Part shown: positions 1 to 6,831 of the stretch, in pieces | Layout: every line of letters begins with the position of its first letter | How positions within the stretch are numbered: position 1 is the first letter of the stretch | Source: Desulfotignum sp. | GTDB lineage: Bacteria > Desulfobacterota > Desulfobacteria > Desulfobacterales > Desulfobacteraceae | Reading direction: 5' to 3' | Assembly (NCBI GenBank): GCA_011390235.1 | Contig: JAABSS010000476.1 | Span: 1-8,061 of the forward strand | DNA: 8,061 bases | Position numbers and translations under genes: made by a program | Notes under the pieces: generated by a model | What the model was told of the DNA's origin: nothing | The model's input: the letters and a program-made list of their open reading frames with translations, nothing else | Database searches by the model: none

Positions 1-140
1 AAACAGGAATTTTTGTCGTCTGTTGTGTCATGACTTTTTACACCAATTTTATTCTTATTTGACCTGCACAAACTTCAAAATGATGTTAGCCGGGATGGAA
101 ATCCGGTATGATTAAAGCAATTCGCTAACCACCAAAATAA

Positions 141-248
141 CCGGCTTGCCCGGTTCATTTGGCTTGTTTGGATTGCAACAATACCTTCGTCCTGTAGTTT
201 TTTCAGAACAGCGAGAGATTCTGCAAGCTTATCTTGTAGCGTCGGCAT
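141..248 (-). pseudogene. N-terminal remnant of a Fic-family protein
   Basis: Reading leftward from the ATG at 248, the product begins MPTLQDKLAESLAVLKKL and continues through LQDEGIVAIQTSQMNR to about residue 36. I recognise this as the conserved N-terminal leader of a group of bacterial Fic/DOC proteins, in which it is followed by an R-E-R-L...NGF...GWY segment. Here the similarity stops at NRASR; the frame continues with unrelated residues to a stop at 75. The catalytic HPFxxGNGR Fic motif and nearly all of the protein (usually over 300 residues) are missing. It is best read as a truncated gene end. No good ribosome binding site precedes the ATG. A small perfect inverted repeat, AACCGG-CTTGC-CCGGTT at 139-155, lies at the point where similarity ends. 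The family call rests on memory of the leader sequence, not on a search. Confidence 0.65.
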
Positions 249-324
249 TGTTGACCGGATAAAAATAAGGCCTTGACATATAGACTGCTTCCCCGTTAGA
301 GATTTAGGTGTAAACTCCAACAAA

Positions 325-463
325 GCCCTTTTCCTGGGCGCCTATGCCCAGGCAGGCGTTGGTCCCAAGGATATCAGCCTGGCCGAACTCCACGATGCCA
401 CGGCCTATGGGGTGCTGCACCAGACCGAGGCCATGGGGTTCTGCCCCCCCGGGTGAAGGGGGC
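325..463 (+). pseudogene. Internal fragment of a thiolase-family gene, frameshifted
   Basis: The plus-strand frame from 325 reads ALFLGAYAQAGVGPKDISLA and then ELHDATAYGVLHQTEAMGF up to CPPG, followed by TGA at 454-456. The A-G-V-x-P-x-D-I-x-x-x-E-x-H-D-A-T-A...E-x-x-G-F-C pattern is the middle-to-C-terminal region of thiolase / SCP2-type acetyl-CoA acetyltransferases. The family normally continues G-E-G-G, and exactly those residues appear in the next frame at 452-463, so the stop comes from a one-base shift in the C7-G3 run at 444-453. Neither the N-terminal active-site Cys region nor the C-terminal GHP and CxG motifs are present. About 45 of roughly 390 residues survive. It abuts the Fic remnant without an intact gene between them. 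Calling it a thiolase remnant is fairly safe; the exact subfamily is not determined. Confidence 0.72.
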
Positions 464-497
464 ATCCATGCCCTCTGATTCAGGCCGATCGTTTTTG

Positions 498-2276
498 TTA
501 AAGTACCTTTCCCGGAAGGATTGAGGTGTTGACCTCGCCCTTCTTTAAAACCTGTCTGCCGTTGATAAAAACCGTCTCGATCCCTGTGGGAGTTTGATCT
601 GTTTTTGTGTCTGTGTTGTTGTCTCGGACACTGTCCCAGTTGAACACAGTGATATCTGCAGCCATTCCTTTTTTCAGCAATCCCCGGTCGCTCATTTTAA
701 ACCGTTCCGCAGCGGCTCCGGTCATTTTATGAACCACCTGTTCCAGGCTCAACAGATTGAAATCCCGTGCATATTGCAAAATCCTTGGAAAATTACCGAA
801 ACAGGCCGGATTCTGCGTTCCTTGTGTTGCGACTGTGGCATCCGTCTGGAACAAGGATAAAGGGTGTGCAATCATTGCTTTTACCTGCTCCTGGTTGCTG
901 TAGCGATGGTTTAACACGGAGGCTTTCCCGTTGCTGAGCCTGACAAAATCGATAAAATTTTCAAATTCCCCTTTTTTGCGAAGGGCTGCAATATCTCTCA
1001 AAAACATGCCATTGTATTGTTCCAGCTCAGGATGGTTTGCCTTGGTAATCTGAATATCCTCGTAACCGAATCCCAGAAGGTTTTTAATCATGGTCAGCTC
1101 AGCTCCGAGCTTCATCAGGGAGAACCGGCTGTCGAATACTTCCGGAATTCCCGCCAGAAACCATTCGGGCAGAACAACATTGATGATTGAGGTTCCGCAG
1201 TGATAAGCATAGGAGTCGAATTTGACATCCAATCCCTCTGCCCTGGCTTTTTCAATTTCTGAGAACGCTTGGTGATAGGTCTTCCAGGTGCGTTCGCCCA
1301 CAAAAATCAGGTGGGACAGCTGCATCTTGACTCCTGTTTCCCGGGCCAGGTCCAGCATCTCCCTGATGGCCATCAGGTTGTGAGGCGTACCATAAAGCTC
1401 CAGCGGGTAGGTCCCTGAAAGGGAAGAATAGGCTTTCATGTGGACGGTGATGATTTTGTCCTTTTGTTTCACCACCTGCGCAATTGCCCTTAACTCGTCC
1501 CGTTTGGCAAACACGCCGGGTTCGTACTGCAGGCCGAAGGAAACCCCGTGGGCTCCCTGTTCCAGAGCTTCTTCCAGAAGATACAGCATTTCTTTGAGTG
1601 ACTCACCCTGCATGGGAGTTTCATCAAATCCCTGGATTGACGTTCTAGTGGTCCCGTGGCCAGCCAGGTTCAGCATGTTGTGGGAAATCCCCTGGGTTTT
1701 GACCGTGGTATAATAGTCGTCCATGGTATCCCATGTCATCGGGTAAAGACCTCTGGCACGATTTTCGATCATTGCGCGGTGAGGGCTGGCGGGTTTAAAA
1801 CCGGCAACGCCAAAACCGCAGTTGCCGGTCACAAATGTAGTGATGCCCTGTCTGGTATAGGGGGACTTTAACTCGTGGTGGCCTTGCACCGGCAGCACCC
1901 AATCCATATGTGAATGCATATCGATAAAACCGGGCGCAATGACGTTACCGCTACAGTCGATGACCTTGCCTGAAAAATCAATCGGAGTCTCTGAAACCGC
2001 TTCGATTTTCTCCCCCTGGATCAGCAAGTCCCCCTGGAAGGACCGTTTGCCGGTACCGTCAACAATCAGCCCGTTGCGCAACAGAATGGATGAGGCGCTG
2101 CCGTCACCCATACCGACCGAATTGGTTCCCAGGCTGGATGCCGCTGCCGGTGGCGTTTCAGGAAAGCTGCCTCCAAAAAAAGAAAATGCCGCAGTGGCCG
2201 ATGCTGCCTTTGCCAGCCAACCTAAAAAACGCCTTCGTGAAAACCAAGTATTATGTTCTGCTTTGAGCTGTTTCAT
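498..2276 (-). CDS. Tat-exported N-acyl-D-amino-acid deacylase (D-aminoacylase) family amidohydrolase
   Basis: A 592-residue enzyme of the amidohydrolase superfamily, D-aminoacylase branch, which hydrolyses N-acyl bonds of D-amino acids or related amides. Residues 13-18 read SRRRFL, a twin-arginine motif, followed by a hydrophobic stretch, so export to the periplasm in folded form is likely. After a small beta domain (about 63-110) comes GFIDMHSHMDW, with the metal-binding His121 and His123. Other expected ligands follow: NCG (Cys153), VHM (His279), SH (His322) and QTD (Asp479). The C-terminal region DRGLLKKGMAADITVF (about 530-545) and VFINGR are typical family features. The family's usual SHHK is SHLI here, and the protein is longer than the usual ~480-530 residues, mostly because of its signal region. 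The ATG at 2276 is preferred over the adjacent TTG at 2279 because GGAG sits 6 bases before the ATG. It is transcribed alone, with gene debris on both sides. Substrate specificity cannot be read from the sequence. Confidence 0.85.
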   Translation of the reverse strand: MKQLKAEHNTWFSRRRFLGWLAKAASATAAFSFFGGSFPETPPAAASSLGTNSVGMGDGSASSILLRNGLIVDGTGKRSFQGDLLIQGEKIEAVSETPIDFSGKVIDCSGNVIAPGFIDMHSHMDWVLPVQGHHELKSPYTRQGITTFVTGNCGFGVAGFKPASPHRAMIENRARGLYPMTWDTMDDYYTTVKTQGISHNMLNLAGHGTTRTSIQGFDETPMQGESLKEMLYLLEEALEQGAHGVSFGLQYEPGVFAKRDELRAIAQVVKQKDKIITVHMKAYSSLSGTYPLELYGTPHNLMAIREMLDLARETGVKMQLSHLIFVGERTWKTYHQAFSEIEKARAEGLDVKFDSYAYHCGTSIINVVLPEWFLAGIPEVFDSRFSLMKLGAELTMIKNLLGFGYEDIQITKANHPELEQYNGMFLRDIAALRKKGEFENFIDFVRLSNGKASVLNHRYSNQEQVKAMIAHPLSLFQTDATVATQGTQNPACFGNFPRILQYARDFNLLSLEQVVHKMTGAAAERFKMSDRGLLKKGMAADITVFNWDSVRDNNTDTKTDQTPTGIETVFINGRQVLKKGEVNTSILPGKVL

Positions 2277-2347
2277 CAAACACTCCTTTTTATGTCAACG
2301 GGTTTCATTGTCATCCGGGCTTTACACAAAATTATTACCGGAAAAGC

Positions 2348-2497
2348 TTATGCCACAAAATCCGTGTTTTGGGGCAGGTTGGTGGGTTTGTAGTCAGCCA
2401 CCTGTTGCAGCCTTTCCCGGGTGGAGGCGTGCACCTTTTCTGAATCGCCGATCTGGCGCGCACGGGTGCCGAAGGCCTTCCAGATGCCGTTAAAGGA
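2348..2497 (-). pseudogene. C-terminal tail of an unidentified gene (remnant)
   Basis: A minus-strand frame with clearly coding-like composition reads NGIWKAFGTRARQIGDSEKV, then HASTRERLQQVADYKPT, ending NTDFVA and TAA at 2350-2348. It is charged and helix-like, in a GC-richer style than its surroundings, and has no start of its own. Upstream the frame stays open but runs through sequence that is used by the HicA-like ORF in a different frame, so the original N-terminal part has been replaced. I do not recognise the family with confidence; the distribution of W, G, R and P residues loosely resembles the tail of trimethylamine-type corrinoid methyltransferases, but that is a guess. It ends about 70 bases before the start of the D-aminoacylase gene, which is read in the same direction. 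Confidence 0.4.
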
Positions 2498-2538
2498 ATG
2501 CTGTTTTACTGGCCAGGTGAAGAAAAAGGTTCGGCCAT

Positions 2539-2700
2539 TTACTCTGCATTTAGATTCTTCAGGATCTTCATGGCCAATGGTTCTTTGATATCAGTGTGCC
2601 TGGGGACAGCTTCCACGGCTCCGTTCTTTGGATTTATCCAAAGCGAATGGGATGCCCCCTCTCGCTCTTTCAGCACCACTGATTCCACTGACTGCTGCAT
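2539..2700 (-). CDS. hicA-like: HicA-family toxin-like small ORF, orphan and probably N-terminally truncated
   Basis: A 53-codon ORF whose product reads MQQSVESVVLKEREGASHSL, then WINPKNGAVEAVPRHTDIKE and PLAMKILKNLNAE. The G-A-S-H-S segment with the presumed catalytic His18, the following beta strand, the A-V-P-R-H motif and the I-K-E-P-L-A-x-K-I-L-K-x-L ending are classic for HicA mRNA interferases (double-stranded-RNA-binding-like fold). Family members are usually 60-80 residues and begin with a helix of the type M-K-x-x-x-L-I-x-x-L; about 6-10 of those residues are missing, so this may be a 5'-truncated gene or a short active form. Only a weak GGA precedes the ATG. No HicB antitoxin is visible upstream or downstream: downstream lies the unidentified tail, and upstream is the leader of the M16 operon. 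An uninhibited active HicA would be expected to be harmful, which supports a dead toxin. Confidence 0.72.
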   Translation of the reverse strand: MQQSVESVVLKEREGASHSLWINPKNGAVEAVPRHTDIKEPLAMKILKNLNAE

Positions 2701-2757
2701 ATAAATCCGGTGGTAAAATACATAATTGCCCCAATGGGAAACCAGCGGCCGGTTTTA

Positions 2758-2763
2758 TATAAT
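2758..2763 (+). promoter_or_regulatory. Possible -10 element for the M16 operon
   Basis: TATAAT occurs 80 bases before the chosen start of the first M16 gene, in an AT-rich patch (TTTTATATAATGAATC). No good -35 hexamer lies 16-18 bases upstream (the sequence there is around TGGGAA), so the call is weak. A second TATAAT at 2836-2841 is too close to the ATG to serve as a normal promoter. Confidence 0.25.
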
Positions 2764-2842
2764 GAATCAGATTTTAACTGCAGGTGCATGGCAGATGCCT
2801 GTCACAGCACACTGCCTGAAAGCATTGAAAAGAGTTATAATA

Positions 2843-4357
2843 ATGAAAAAAACAGTTCTTTTTTTATCTATCCTGTTATGCCTGGTGACTGCCGAAACGA
2901 TTGTTGCTGATGCGTTTCTGGACCGGTTCAAAAAAGAGGTTCACCGATTCACCCTGGACAACGGCATGACATTTCTGGTGGTCGCACGTAACCATGCACC
3001 GGTTGTCAGTTTTGTCACCCTGGTGGATACCGGCGGTGTGGATGAACCTGCCGGACATACCGGCATTGCCCATTTTCTTGAACACATGGCTTTCAAAGGG
3101 ACCCCCCGGATCGGCACACGCAACTGGGATAAAGAAAAACAGGTATTAAAAAAACTGGAACAGGCATACAGGGCCATGATTAAGGCCAGATACAAATCAG
3201 ACAGGGATATACGGCCCGACATCGACACCCTCCGCCGGGAATTTGAACGGCTGCGGGAAAAAGCGGAACAATATGTGGATCCCAATGCCTATGCCCGACT
3301 GCTGCAGCAAAACGGGGCCACTGACCTGAATGCCGCCACGGGCAGCGATTATACCATGTATTTTTGCAGCCTGCCGGCCACCAAAGCCGAACTGTGGTTT
3401 CAGCTGGAATCCGATCGTCTGGCCAACCCGGTTTTCAGGCAGTTTTACAAAGAAAAACAGGTGGTACTGGAAGAGCGGCGGATGCGGGTTGATTCCGATC
3501 CCACCGGGCGGCTGTTCGAAGAATTTCTGGCAACCGCGTTTATGGCCCATCCCTATGGCGAACCCATCATCGGCTGGGCCTCAGACATCATAACCACCAC
3601 CCGCACTGATATGGAGCATTTTTACAACCGCCATTATTTTCCTGCCAACATGACCGTTGCCGTAGTGGGAGATGTCACCCCGGACCTGATCCGCAGCCTG
3701 GCTGACACCCATTTCAGTGCCATGGAAACAAAAGAGAGGGACATGGAATTCATCACCAGGGAGCCGGAACAGAACAGTGTGCGAGCGCTTACCCACAAAG
3801 GTTCCAACCAGCCTGTATATGTGGAAGGATACCATACTGTGGATTCTGTGCACAAGGATGCACCGGCCCTTGACCTGCTTGCCGACATACTGGCCAACGG
3901 CAGGCTGTCACGGTTGTACCGGCAGCTGGTGGTGGAAAAAGGCCTGGCACATGCCATCCATGTGTCCGGCGGGTTCCCGGGGGACAAATATCCGGGCCTG
4001 CTGATGTTTTATGCGATCCCACGGCAAAACACTTCCCTGGACAGCCTGTCAGATGCCCTGCATGATGAACTGCTGAAAATCACCCGGGACAAAGTGACCT
4101 CCAAGGAGCTTGAACGGGCCAAGACCAGCCGCCGTGCAGATCTGATCCGAAGTGTAAAAACCAATCTCGGACTGGCCATTAAACTGGCCACTGCCGATGT
4201 GCAGCCGGGGGGATGGCGCCGTATGTTTACAACCCTGGAAAAACTGCAGCAGGTGACCGCCGAAGAGGTGCGTGCTGTTGCCCGCACCTATCTGAGATCG
4301 GACAACCGGACCATTGGCCGGCTGGAGCTGCAGGAAACCGGCAAAGGAGATAAATAA
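2843..4357 (+). CDS. Secreted M16B zinc metallopeptidase, catalytic subunit
   Basis: A 504-residue insulinase/pitrilysin-family (M16) peptidase. The start at 2843 is chosen because it gives a clean Sec signal peptide (MKKTVLFLSILLCLVTA, probable cleavage after VTA at residue 17) and has AAGAG 8 bases upstream; longer in-frame starts back to 2726 would bury that signal. The inverted zinc motif HFLEH is at 77-81, and the distal zinc ligand is the second Glu of VVLEE (Glu211), as in mitochondrial processing peptidase. Between them is a charged, probably coiled-coil insertion (about 94-157, rich in K, E, R) before the GATDLNAATGSDYT strand region; related bacterial M16 proteins have a similar insertion. 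The C-terminal M16 domain spans about 325-490. Its R/Y pair is absent: the positions equivalent to Arg and Tyr in the partner are Val363 and His370. It is therefore expected to need the next gene's product to form the complete peptidase in the periplasm. Confidence 0.93.
   Translation: MKKTVLFLSILLCLVTAETIVADAFLDRFKKEVHRFTLDNGMTFLVVARNHAPVVSFVTLVDTGGVDEPAGHTGIAHFLEHMAFKGTPRIGTRNWDKEKQVLKKLEQAYRAMIKARYKSDRDIRPDIDTLRREFERLREKAEQYVDPNAYARLLQQNGATDLNAATGSDYTMYFCSLPATKAELWFQLESDRLANPVFRQFYKEKQVVLEERRMRVDSDPTGRLFEEFLATAFMAHPYGEPIIGWASDIITTTRTDMEHFYNRHYFPANMTVAVVGDVTPDLIRSLADTHFSAMETKERDMEFITREPEQNSVRALTHKGSNQPVYVEGYHTVDSVHKDAPALDLLADILANGRLSRLYRQLVVEKGLAHAIHVSGGFPGDKYPGLLMFYAIPRQNTSLDSLSDALHDELLKITRDKVTSKELERAKTSRRADLIRSVKTNLGLAIKLATADVQPGGWRRMFTTLEKLQQVTAEEVRAVARTYLRSDNRTIGRLELQETGKGDK
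4343..4349 (+). promoter_or_regulatory. Ribosome binding site of the second M16 gene, inside the first
   Basis: AAAGGAG lies 7 bases before the ATG at 4357 and within the last codons of the first M16 gene. Together with the one-base overlap of stop and start (TAATG), it indicates translational coupling and near-equal synthesis of the two subunits. Confidence 0.7.
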
Positions 4358-5787
4358 TGGTGCACAATATCCTGAAAACACTCCTGGCGGCAGGCTTTAT
4401 CCTGTGTTTTACAGCAGCCGCAGCCGGGGAAAACAGCCAGGAACGGTCTTTACCGGATAATGGGGTTGCAATCCCCTCCATATCCTGGCCGGAACCCAGG
4501 GTAGATACTTTTACCATGGGCAACAAAATTGTGTTTTTCCTTATCAGAGACAACACCCTCCCCCTTGTTCACATCCGCGCCATGGTGCGTGCCGGCGGTT
4601 TTCTTGACCCCCAGGGCAAAACCGGGCTGGCTGAAATCACCGCAGAGGTAATGCGGACAGGCGGCACTCAAAAATATCCCCCCGGCGAATTGAACGCCCT
4701 TCTGGCTGACACGGCCGCTGAAATCAGCATGGATTTTGATTTTATTTCAGGATCGGCAAAAATGGATATTTTAAGCAGTGATCTGTCTCAACTGCTTCCG
4801 GTCTTTGTCGATCTGCTGAAACAGCCCGCGTTTCCGGAAGACAAAATCACCCTGGCCAAACAACAGCTCGACACCCGCATTTCCCGCCGGAACGACAGAC
4901 AGGCAGGCATTGCCCGCCGGACCTTTGAACAACTCATATACGGCCGGGATTCCATATATGCCCGGGAACCTGAACATGAGACAGTGGCCCGTATCAGCAG
5001 GGCCGATCTGCTGCGTTTTCACAAGCAGGCTTACCAGGGAGCCAACCTGATGGTGGGCATTGCAGGCGATTTTGATCCGGACCAGATCCAGTCCCTTCTC
5101 AAAAAAGAATTTTCAGCATTTGCAGCCGGCGAAAAAACAGATATCATGCTTCCTTCTGTTGATCTACAAAAGCAGACATCCCTGTATGTGGTCAACAAAT
5201 CCGATGTAAACCAGAGTTACATTATGATGGGTCACCTGGGGGGCCTGCGGATGAATCCCGACTATCCGGCACTCCAGGTAATGAACCAGATACTTGGAGG
5301 CGGGTTTTCCGGACGTCTTTTTCAGACAATCCGTACCAGGATGGGACTGGCCTATTCCGTATCCGGAAGCTATGACTCCCGTTATTTTTATCCGGGCACC
5401 TTTCATATCGCATTGGCCACAAAAACGCCGGCCACCAGCAAAGCGGTCAAAGCAGTGAAAGATGAGATCCAAAACCTGCAGGAAGGCATCACTGCCGATG
5501 AACTCAACCGGGCCAAGGCACAGTTTTTACACAGTGTGGCCTTTTATTACGACCAGGCAGAAAAGATCCTGGAACGCCGTATGAATTATGCCTACCGGGG
5601 AATGGCACAGGACACGCTGCAGGAACTGATCAAAGAAATCGAACAGGTCACTGCTGACCAGGTTGTTCAGGCTGCCCGCAAATACCTGCTGCCAGAGGCA
5701 CTGAACATTCTTGCCGTGGGAAAACAAGAACTATTGGAAAAACAGCTCCAGGCACTTGGAACGGTTGCGGTTCTGCCGCAGCCGTGA
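4357..5787 (+). CDS. Secreted M16B peptidase partner subunit, zinc site lost, R/Y pair kept
   Basis: A 476-residue M16 protein with a Sec signal (MVHNILKTLLAAGFILCFTA, probable cleavage around residue 24), so it is periplasmic like its partner. The region equivalent to HxxEH reads GLAEITAEV: Glu93, Ala96 and Glu97 replace His, Glu and His, so it cannot bind catalytic zinc. The C-terminal domain carries LGGGFSGRLFQTIR...GLAYSVSG, with Arg326 and Tyr333 as the R/Y pair that positions substrate in M16B enzymes. Known two-subunit M16B enzymes divide these roles in the same way: one chain brings zinc, the other the R/Y pair. The start is fixed by the AAAGGAG and the TAATG overlap with the upstream gene. 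Similar base composition and phasing show the two genes are an old, co-inherited operon. The natural substrate is unknown; peptides in the periplasm are likely. Confidence 0.92.
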   Translation: MVHNILKTLLAAGFILCFTAAAAGENSQERSLPDNGVAIPSISWPEPRVDTFTMGNKIVFFLIRDNTLPLVHIRAMVRAGGFLDPQGKTGLAEITAEVMRTGGTQKYPPGELNALLADTAAEISMDFDFISGSAKMDILSSDLSQLLPVFVDLLKQPAFPEDKITLAKQQLDTRISRRNDRQAGIARRTFEQLIYGRDSIYAREPEHETVARISRADLLRFHKQAYQGANLMVGIAGDFDPDQIQSLLKKEFSAFAAGEKTDIMLPSVDLQKQTSLYVVNKSDVNQSYIMMGHLGGLRMNPDYPALQVMNQILGGGFSGRLFQTIRTRMGLAYSVSGSYDSRYFYPGTFHIALATKTPATSKAVKAVKDEIQNLQEGITADELNRAKAQFLHSVAFYYDQAEKILERRMNYAYRGMAQDTLQELIKEIEQVTADQVVQAARKYLLPEALNILAVGKQELLEKQLQALGTVAVLPQP

Positions 5788-5873
5788 AATGAACGCAAAC
5801 CGGAAGTGATGTTGGAAGCGCAACCGACCGCCGCACAGCTGCACCAGGATCAGACCGACAAAAACCTGATGCA

Positions 5874-5913
5874 GGCAGAATATTGCCGATAATACCCGGT
5901 ATCTTATTCTGCC
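5874..5913. repeat. Inverted repeat between convergent genes
   Basis: GGCAGAATA (5874-5882) is repeated as its perfect reverse complement TATTCTGCC (5905-5913). Inside lies a second small palindrome, ATACCCGGTAT (5891-5901). It sits in the 168-base gap between the end of the M16 operon and the end of abiEii, which converge here. It could form a hairpin in either transcript and act as a shared terminator or RNA 3'-end stabiliser. Neither strand shows a run of T after the stem, so it is not a standard intrinsic terminator. Confidence 0.35.
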
Positions 5914-5955
5914 ATGGGTCACGGTCAAGTGTCTGGCCTCCAGGATTCTGAAGGA

Positions 5956-6831
5956 TCAACCCGCCAGGACACTAATTTCTCGAATCAGGTAATCATTAAA
6001 AAAAGCATCAGACCAAAGACGTAGTTCATCGTTTTGCCTTGAAGTTTTTAAAAAAGGCGCAACGTCATTTTTTGCCAGGGAAAAATCGATCTTTTTAACC
6101 TTCCTGGATATCAGCTCAACAAGTTTTTCTCTTGTCAACGCCTCTGAACAATCAATATGGCCTGTTTGCACCATCTTATTCCGGAGATAATGTAAATCAC
6201 ATGGAATACTATTCTTCACAAACCAGATTACATCATACCAATCCCGGCCTTTGATGTTGGTTCTTATGGTCCGGCACAGCAACGCATGCATTTTGCCGGC
6301 AAACAAACTGGGCAATGTCATGGTTTTAATGGTAAAAGGGATCGGGTGGAGATGATACTTGATGTCACTGGAAAACCCGGTGGCAGGTTCGTGATCTATT
6401 TCCAGTTTTATTTTCATCACAGCATTTTTATGGGTTTTCAGGTTCGAATCTATTTTCAATAAATGGATCAACGTATTTGCCTTGATGAACGCGGAATCAA
6501 TCGTGTTTCTATTCTTCTTGTCTTTTTCTTCTGCATGGACCTCAAACCCCCATAGTTCCAGCTCTGCTTTTATCGCATCAAGGTATTTTTTAATATTGAA
6601 CCTTTTTTCCGGTTGGTTCAATGAAAAATCCAAATTTTCAGAAAACCGGTCCAGCTTATACAGAATTCGCAAGGCGCTTCCACCGTAGAAAAGAGCCTTT
6701 TCATAAAATTTTGACCGCCATAAACCAAGCAAAACGATTTCTTGAATAATCTCTTTAAGCGCATTCTCATGATCATGAACCGTTTGTAATTCATATCTGC
6801 TCAGCATCTGTACAATTTTTTCATCAAACAT
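5956..6831 (-). CDS. abiEii: AbiEii/AbiGii-family nucleotidyltransferase toxin
   Basis: A 291-residue protein of the DNA polymerase beta-like nucleotidyltransferase toxin family, the toxin of type IV AbiE abortive-infection systems, acting in the cytoplasm. Visible motifs in order: GGSALR (50-55), RFSENLDFSL (62-71), a strand ending KLEIDHEP (142-149), LPSLFAGKMHALLCR (173-187) with Lys180, and KGRDWYDVIWFV (194-205). These are the usual AbiEii landmarks and length is normal. One oddity: the family's metal-binding D-x-D normally reads S-E-D-L-D-F; here the first Asp is Asn66, with Asp68 kept. The start ATG lies 8 bases inside the end of abiEi, with AAGGA about 6 bases before it, so the toxin is coupled to antitoxin translation. 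Transcribed leftward, it converges with the M16 operon. Whether the Asn variant is active cannot be told from sequence. Confidence 0.92.
   Translation of the reverse strand: MFDEKIVQMLSRYELQTVHDHENALKEIIQEIVLLGLWRSKFYEKALFYGGSALRILYKLDRFSENLDFSLNQPEKRFNIKKYLDAIKAELELWGFEVHAEEKDKKNRNTIDSAFIKANTLIHLLKIDSNLKTHKNAVMKIKLEIDHEPATGFSSDIKYHLHPIPFTIKTMTLPSLFAGKMHALLCRTIRTNIKGRDWYDVIWFVKNSIPCDLHYLRNKMVQTGHIDCSEALTREKLVELISRKVKKIDFSLAKNDVAPFLKTSRQNDELRLWSDAFFNDYLIREISVLAG

Noticed and set aside
139..155. AACCGG-CTTGC-CCGGTT as a possible terminator
   Set aside because: The stem is only 6 bp, the T-run is poor, and part of the repeat is explained by the Fic codons themselves.
458..477. GGGCAT-CC-ATGCCC inverted repeat downstream of the D-aminoacylase gene as its terminator
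   Set aside because: There is no T-run on the minus strand after the stem, and the loop is too small for the full repeat to form.
1939..2493. A 184-codon plus-strand open frame across the start of the D-aminoacylase gene
   Set aside because: It runs antisense to a well-supported gene and its product has no coherent domain.
2726..2842. Longer start for the first M16 gene at 2726
   Set aside because: It would place 39 residues without recognisable character ahead of a clean signal peptide that starts at 2843.
5809..5892. A 27-codon plus-strand ORF (MLEAQPTAAQLHQ...) just after the M16 operon, with GGAAG before its ATG
   Set aside because: No recognisable family or motif, and short frames like this arise by chance in this composition.
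5648..5959. Minus-strand open frames overlapping the end of the second M16 gene
   Set aside because: They are mostly the shadow of the M16 coding sequence and show no recognisable domain.
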